Below are positions 7,169-8,670 of a DNA stretch of 8,670 bases, one piece after another. The position numbers were made by a program, and so were the translations under genes. The notes beneath the pieces were generated by a model. It was given only the letters and a program-made list of their open reading frames with translations. It did not search any database and was not told the DNA's origin. How positions within the stretch are numbered: position 1 is the stretch's first letter; every line of letters starts with the position of its first letter. The DNA is from Planctomycetota bacterium (lineage in GTDB: Bacteria > Planctomycetota > Planctomycetia > Pirellulales > Lacipirellulaceae): the NCBI GenBank assembly GCA_013151315.1, contig JAADIN010000241.1, positions 1 to 8,670 of the forward strand, written 5' to 3'.

Positions 7169-7304
7169 TGCCCGCGAAACACGCGAAAGGACGCGAAAAA
7201 CAGTGTTTTCTTGACATTCTACGAAGATGCTATTGATAACCAAGCAGAGGAATTTGTTGATAAGAATTCTTTGTTTTCGCGATTTTCCGCATATTTCGCG
7301 GGCA
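7169..7304. repeat. Long imperfect inverted repeat with three CGCGAAA heptamers per arm
   Basis: The 246-base gap between the cupin and aminotransferase genes is dominated by this element. The left arm (7169-7202) carries CGCGAAA at 7173, 7182 and 7192, spaced 9-10 bases apart, roughly one helical turn. The right arm (7271-7304) carries the complement (TTTCGCG-like) three times. By eye 26 of 34 positions pair. The loop is 68 bases, AT-rich, and holds a promoter-like sequence. No reading frame or transposase is seen inside. It looks like a dispersed, non-autonomous intergenic element or a large transcript hairpin. Confidence 0.75.
7211..7240 (+). promoter_or_regulatory. Promoter candidate in the loop of the inverted repeat
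   Basis: A perfect -35 hexamer TTGACA (7211-7216) is followed after 18 bases by GATAAC (7235-7240), matching the -10 consensus at 4 of 6. It would start transcription near 7247, about 110 bases before the aminotransferase ATG, so the right arm of the repeat would lie in the leader. The poor -10 and AT-rich setting make this tentative. Confidence 0.35.
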
Positions 7305-7355
7305 TGTTTTTTGCTGCCGTTTTCAGTTTGAGTAACCAAAACTTTGAGAACCCTC

Positions 7356-8435
7356 ATGATTCCAGTCCTAAGACCAACGATTGACGATCAGACCAAAGAA
7401 GATTTACTCGCGGTCCTCGATAGTGGATGGTGGGGTAATGGACCCAAGACGGCTGAATTCGAGAAACGTTTTGCCGAGAAAGTCGGGGCCAAGTATGCGC
7501 TAGGTACCTCGTCGGGCACCGCAGCGCTCAATCTCTGTCTAAGAGCACACGGGATGCAGGGTGGCGAGTTGATTACGACTCCGATGACCTTTGTCGCCGA
7601 TGCAGCCGTTGGCGAGTGGAACGGAATGGAGGTGACCTTTGCCGATATCGAGGAGGATTCGTTATGCCTCGATCCTGAGACGGTAACGATCACCCCACAG
7701 ACGCAGGCGATCATTGTCGTCAACTCTCACGGACGACTAGCGAACATCAAAAAACTGCGCGAAAAATTCAAGGGGTTGATCGTTGAAGACAACGCGCATG
7801 CGATGTTTACTCCGGGAGTGTGTCAGTATAGCGATATCGCGATGTGGAGTTTTAATGCCGTCAAAAACCTACCGGCAGGCAGTGGCGGCATGGTGACGAC
7901 CGACGACGAAGAAGTTTTCCAGCGATTAAAAGCCCTCAGTTGGTTTGGCATCAAGACCAACAGCTACGAGCGTTCGACGGCAAAAAAATACAACTGGGAT
8001 TACGACATCGAGACAGGCAATGGCATCAAGGCGTACATGAACGACATCACTGCCACGATTGCTCTGGGGCAATTAAGACGAATCGAGGCGCTGAACGCTC
8101 ATCGGCGGGCCATCCAGTCGAAATACAACGAAGCTTTTCGAGAAATCCCTCAAATCACTTTGCCGGCGCATTCTCATACGGTCCAGTATTACACGATGCG
8201 ATGTGCCGACCGAAACGAATTAGGAAACTATTTGGCCACTCAAGGAATTGCGTCATCCTTGCATTTCAAGCCTCTTTCTGAGATGAGCTACTGGAAGAAG
8301 GCGGTGAAGCGACCTTTGCCCGTCACAGACCGCGTCTGGCAAGAAATGCTTTCCCTCCCGGTTCACGGGGCGCTCAGTTGGGAACAGGTCGATCTCATTA
8401 TCAATACCGTAAAGGAATTCTATGCCAGCAAATAG
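7356..8435 (+). CDS. DegT/DnrJ/EryC1/StrS-family sugar aminotransferase (359 aa)
   Basis: A PLP-dependent fold-type I aminotransferase that moves an amino group, usually from glutamate, to a keto-sugar nucleotide. Seen: IPVLRP at the N-terminus; SGWWGNGPKTAEFEKRFAE; the phosphate-binding TSSGTAALNL; TTPMTFVADAAV; VEDNAHA with D145, which would contact the PLP pyridine nitrogen; SFNAVKNLPAGSGGMVTT with K170 as the Schiff-base lysine; and NDITATIALGQLRRIE, the family's mND-x-AA-GL-QL block. GSGG replaces the more usual GEGG after the lysine. ATG 7356 is preferred over in-frame TTG 7344 because family proteins start at or near I-P and a TGAGAA stretch lies just upstream. With RmlA and RmlB beside it, the substrate is probably a dTDP-keto-6-deoxy sugar; whether C3 or C4 is aminated cannot be told by eye. 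Length is normal to slightly short. Confidence 0.92.
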   Translation: MIPVLRPTIDDQTKEDLLAVLDSGWWGNGPKTAEFEKRFAEKVGAKYALGTSSGTAALNLCLRAHGMQGGELITTPMTFVADAAVGEWNGMEVTFADIEEDSLCLDPETVTITPQTQAIIVVNSHGRLANIKKLREKFKGLIVEDNAHAMFTPGVCQYSDIAMWSFNAVKNLPAGSGGMVTTDDEEVFQRLKALSWFGIKTNSYERSTAKKYNWDYDIETGNGIKAYMNDITATIALGQLRRIEALNAHRRAIQSKYNEAFREIPQITLPAHSHTVQYYTMRCADRNELGNYLATQGIASSLHFKPLSEMSYWKKAVKRPLPVTDRVWQEMLSLPVHGALSWEQVDLIINTVKEFYASK

Positions 8436-8470
8436 ATAGTGCGATGACGCTTATCACAGCCCTTTAGTAT

Positions 8471-8499
8471 TTGACTCAAAATAAAAACAAGAAAATATT
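8471..8499 (+). promoter_or_regulatory. Promoter candidate for the terminal glycosyltransferase gene
   Basis: TTGACT (8471-8476) and AATATT (8494-8499) are separated by 17 bases and match consensus at 5 and 4 of 6. Transcription would start near 8506, so nearly the whole inverted repeat at 8503-8587 would form a hairpin in the leader of the next gene. The region is AT-rich, so a chance match is possible. Confidence 0.35.
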
Positions 8500-8502
8500 T
8501 CA

Positions 8503-8587
8503 CCACAGAGGCACGGAGAACACGGAGTTTCGTTTACATGCCATTTTCTCGAAGGATATTCCGTCTGTTTTCTCCGTGCCTCTGGGG
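8503..8587. repeat. Imperfect inverted repeat with CAC(A/G)GAG heptamers
   Basis: The left arm (8503-8526) and right arm (8564-8587) pair at 21 of 24 positions by eye, with a 37-base loop. The left side holds three near-identical heptamers, CACAGAG (8504), CACGGAG (8512) and CACGGAG (8521, reaching one base past the paired arm), at 8-9 base spacing. The core CTCCGTGCCTCTG of the right arm is exact. It lies in the 185-base gap between the aminotransferase and the next gene. I recall closely similar CACAGAG/CACGGAG sequences between genes of many environmental bacteria, but cannot check that here. Confidence 0.75.
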
Positions 8588-8607
8588 TTATTCTTCTTTG
8601 TCGCATT

Positions 8608-8613
8608 GGGAGG
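8608..8613 (+). promoter_or_regulatory. Strong ribosome binding site before a TTG start
   Basis: GGGAGG at 8608-8613 is seven bases before TTG 8621. It is one of the two best Shine-Dalgarno sites in the window and marks the TTG as a genuine start despite the rare codon. Confidence 0.65.
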
Positions 8614-8620
8614 CTTCCTC

Positions 8621-8670
8621 TTGAGATTCCTATTCACTCCCAACGGCACCTACGGCGATATTCATCCGTA
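8621..8670 (+). CDS. Start of a GT1-type glycosyltransferase (first 16 codons; continues beyond window)
   Basis: From TTG 8621 the frame reads (M)RFLFTPNGTYGDIHP and runs open to the window edge. This matches the N-terminus of GT1-family (UGT/MGT, GtfA-B-like, RhlB-like) glycosyltransferases: a first beta-strand R-h-h-F-T, then NGTYGDIHP, equal to the family's G-S/T-x-GD-x-x-P loop. Such enzymes move sugars from UDP- or dTDP-donors to small, often lipophilic acceptors. A GGGAGG site seven bases upstream supports the start. As next gene after rmlB, rmlA, a cupin and an aminotransferase, it is a natural candidate to use the dTDP-sugar made here. Only 16 residues are visible, so the family call rests on one motif and is moderate. 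Confidence 0.6.
   Translation, partial: MRFLFTPNGTYGDIHP

Noticed and set aside
7233..7263. Direct repeat TTGATAA (7233-7239 and 7257-7263) as an operator
   Set aside because: Only 7 bases each in a very AT-rich loop with no dyad symmetry; likely by chance.
7169..7304. CRISPR array because of repeated CGCGAAA units
   Set aside because: Units are 7 bases at 9-10 base spacing with 2-3 base gaps and are inverted in the second arm; there are no repeat-spacer units and no cas genes.

Overview
The window looks like chromosomal DNA from a planctomycete, most likely of the Pirellula/Blastopirellula/Rhodopirellula type. This is an inference from moderate GC content, mostly weak ribosome binding sites, the protein flavour and the kind of dispersed intergenic repeats; no marker gene proves it. 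All supported genes lie on the + strand. No rRNA, tRNA, CRISPR array or transposase gene was seen.

Layout. Bases 1-509 hold the 3' end of a NADH-quinone oxidoreductase subunit D gene (nuoD). After a 41-base spacer made almost wholly of a small AT-rich repeat comes an RND/MMPL-type exporter (551-2896) with two half-transporters; only its second half keeps the membrane aspartates. A sigma70-like promoter (2942-2969) then precedes an extended SDR related to thioester/fatty-acyl reductases, with a likely GTG start at 3050 and a probable SCP2-like tail (to 4453). Next are the dTDP-sugar genes: rmlB (4582-5652), rmlA (5645-6562, overlapping rmlB by 8 bases behind a strong ribosome binding site) and an RmlC-like cupin (6612-7109). 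After a gap holding a long imperfect inverted repeat comes a DegT/DnrJ/EryC1/StrS sugar aminotransferase (7356-8435). A second inverted repeat of different sequence but the same architecture follows. The window ends on the first 16 codons of a further gene, read as a GT1-type glycosyltransferase starting at TTG 8621 behind a strong GGGAGG site.

How the genes may work together. RmlA and RmlB make dTDP-4-keto-6-deoxyglucose. The cupin would epimerise or otherwise rearrange it, and the PLP enzyme would aminate the keto-sugar. No rmlD (the rhamnose-finishing reductase) is present, so an amino-dideoxy sugar is a better guess than L-rhamnose. The terminal glycosyltransferase is of a type that often glycosylates small hydrophobic acceptors. 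With an acyl/thioester-type reductase and an MMPL-like exporter beside it, the set suggests synthesis and export of a glycosylated lipid or lipid-like metabolite, in broad outline like mycobacterial glycopeptidolipid loci. That link is a hypothesis from gene order only.

The most distinctive non-coding signals are three intergenic repeats. Two of them (7169-7304 and 8503-8587) bracket the aminotransferase gene, and each is built from three near-identical heptamers per arm in inverted orientation.
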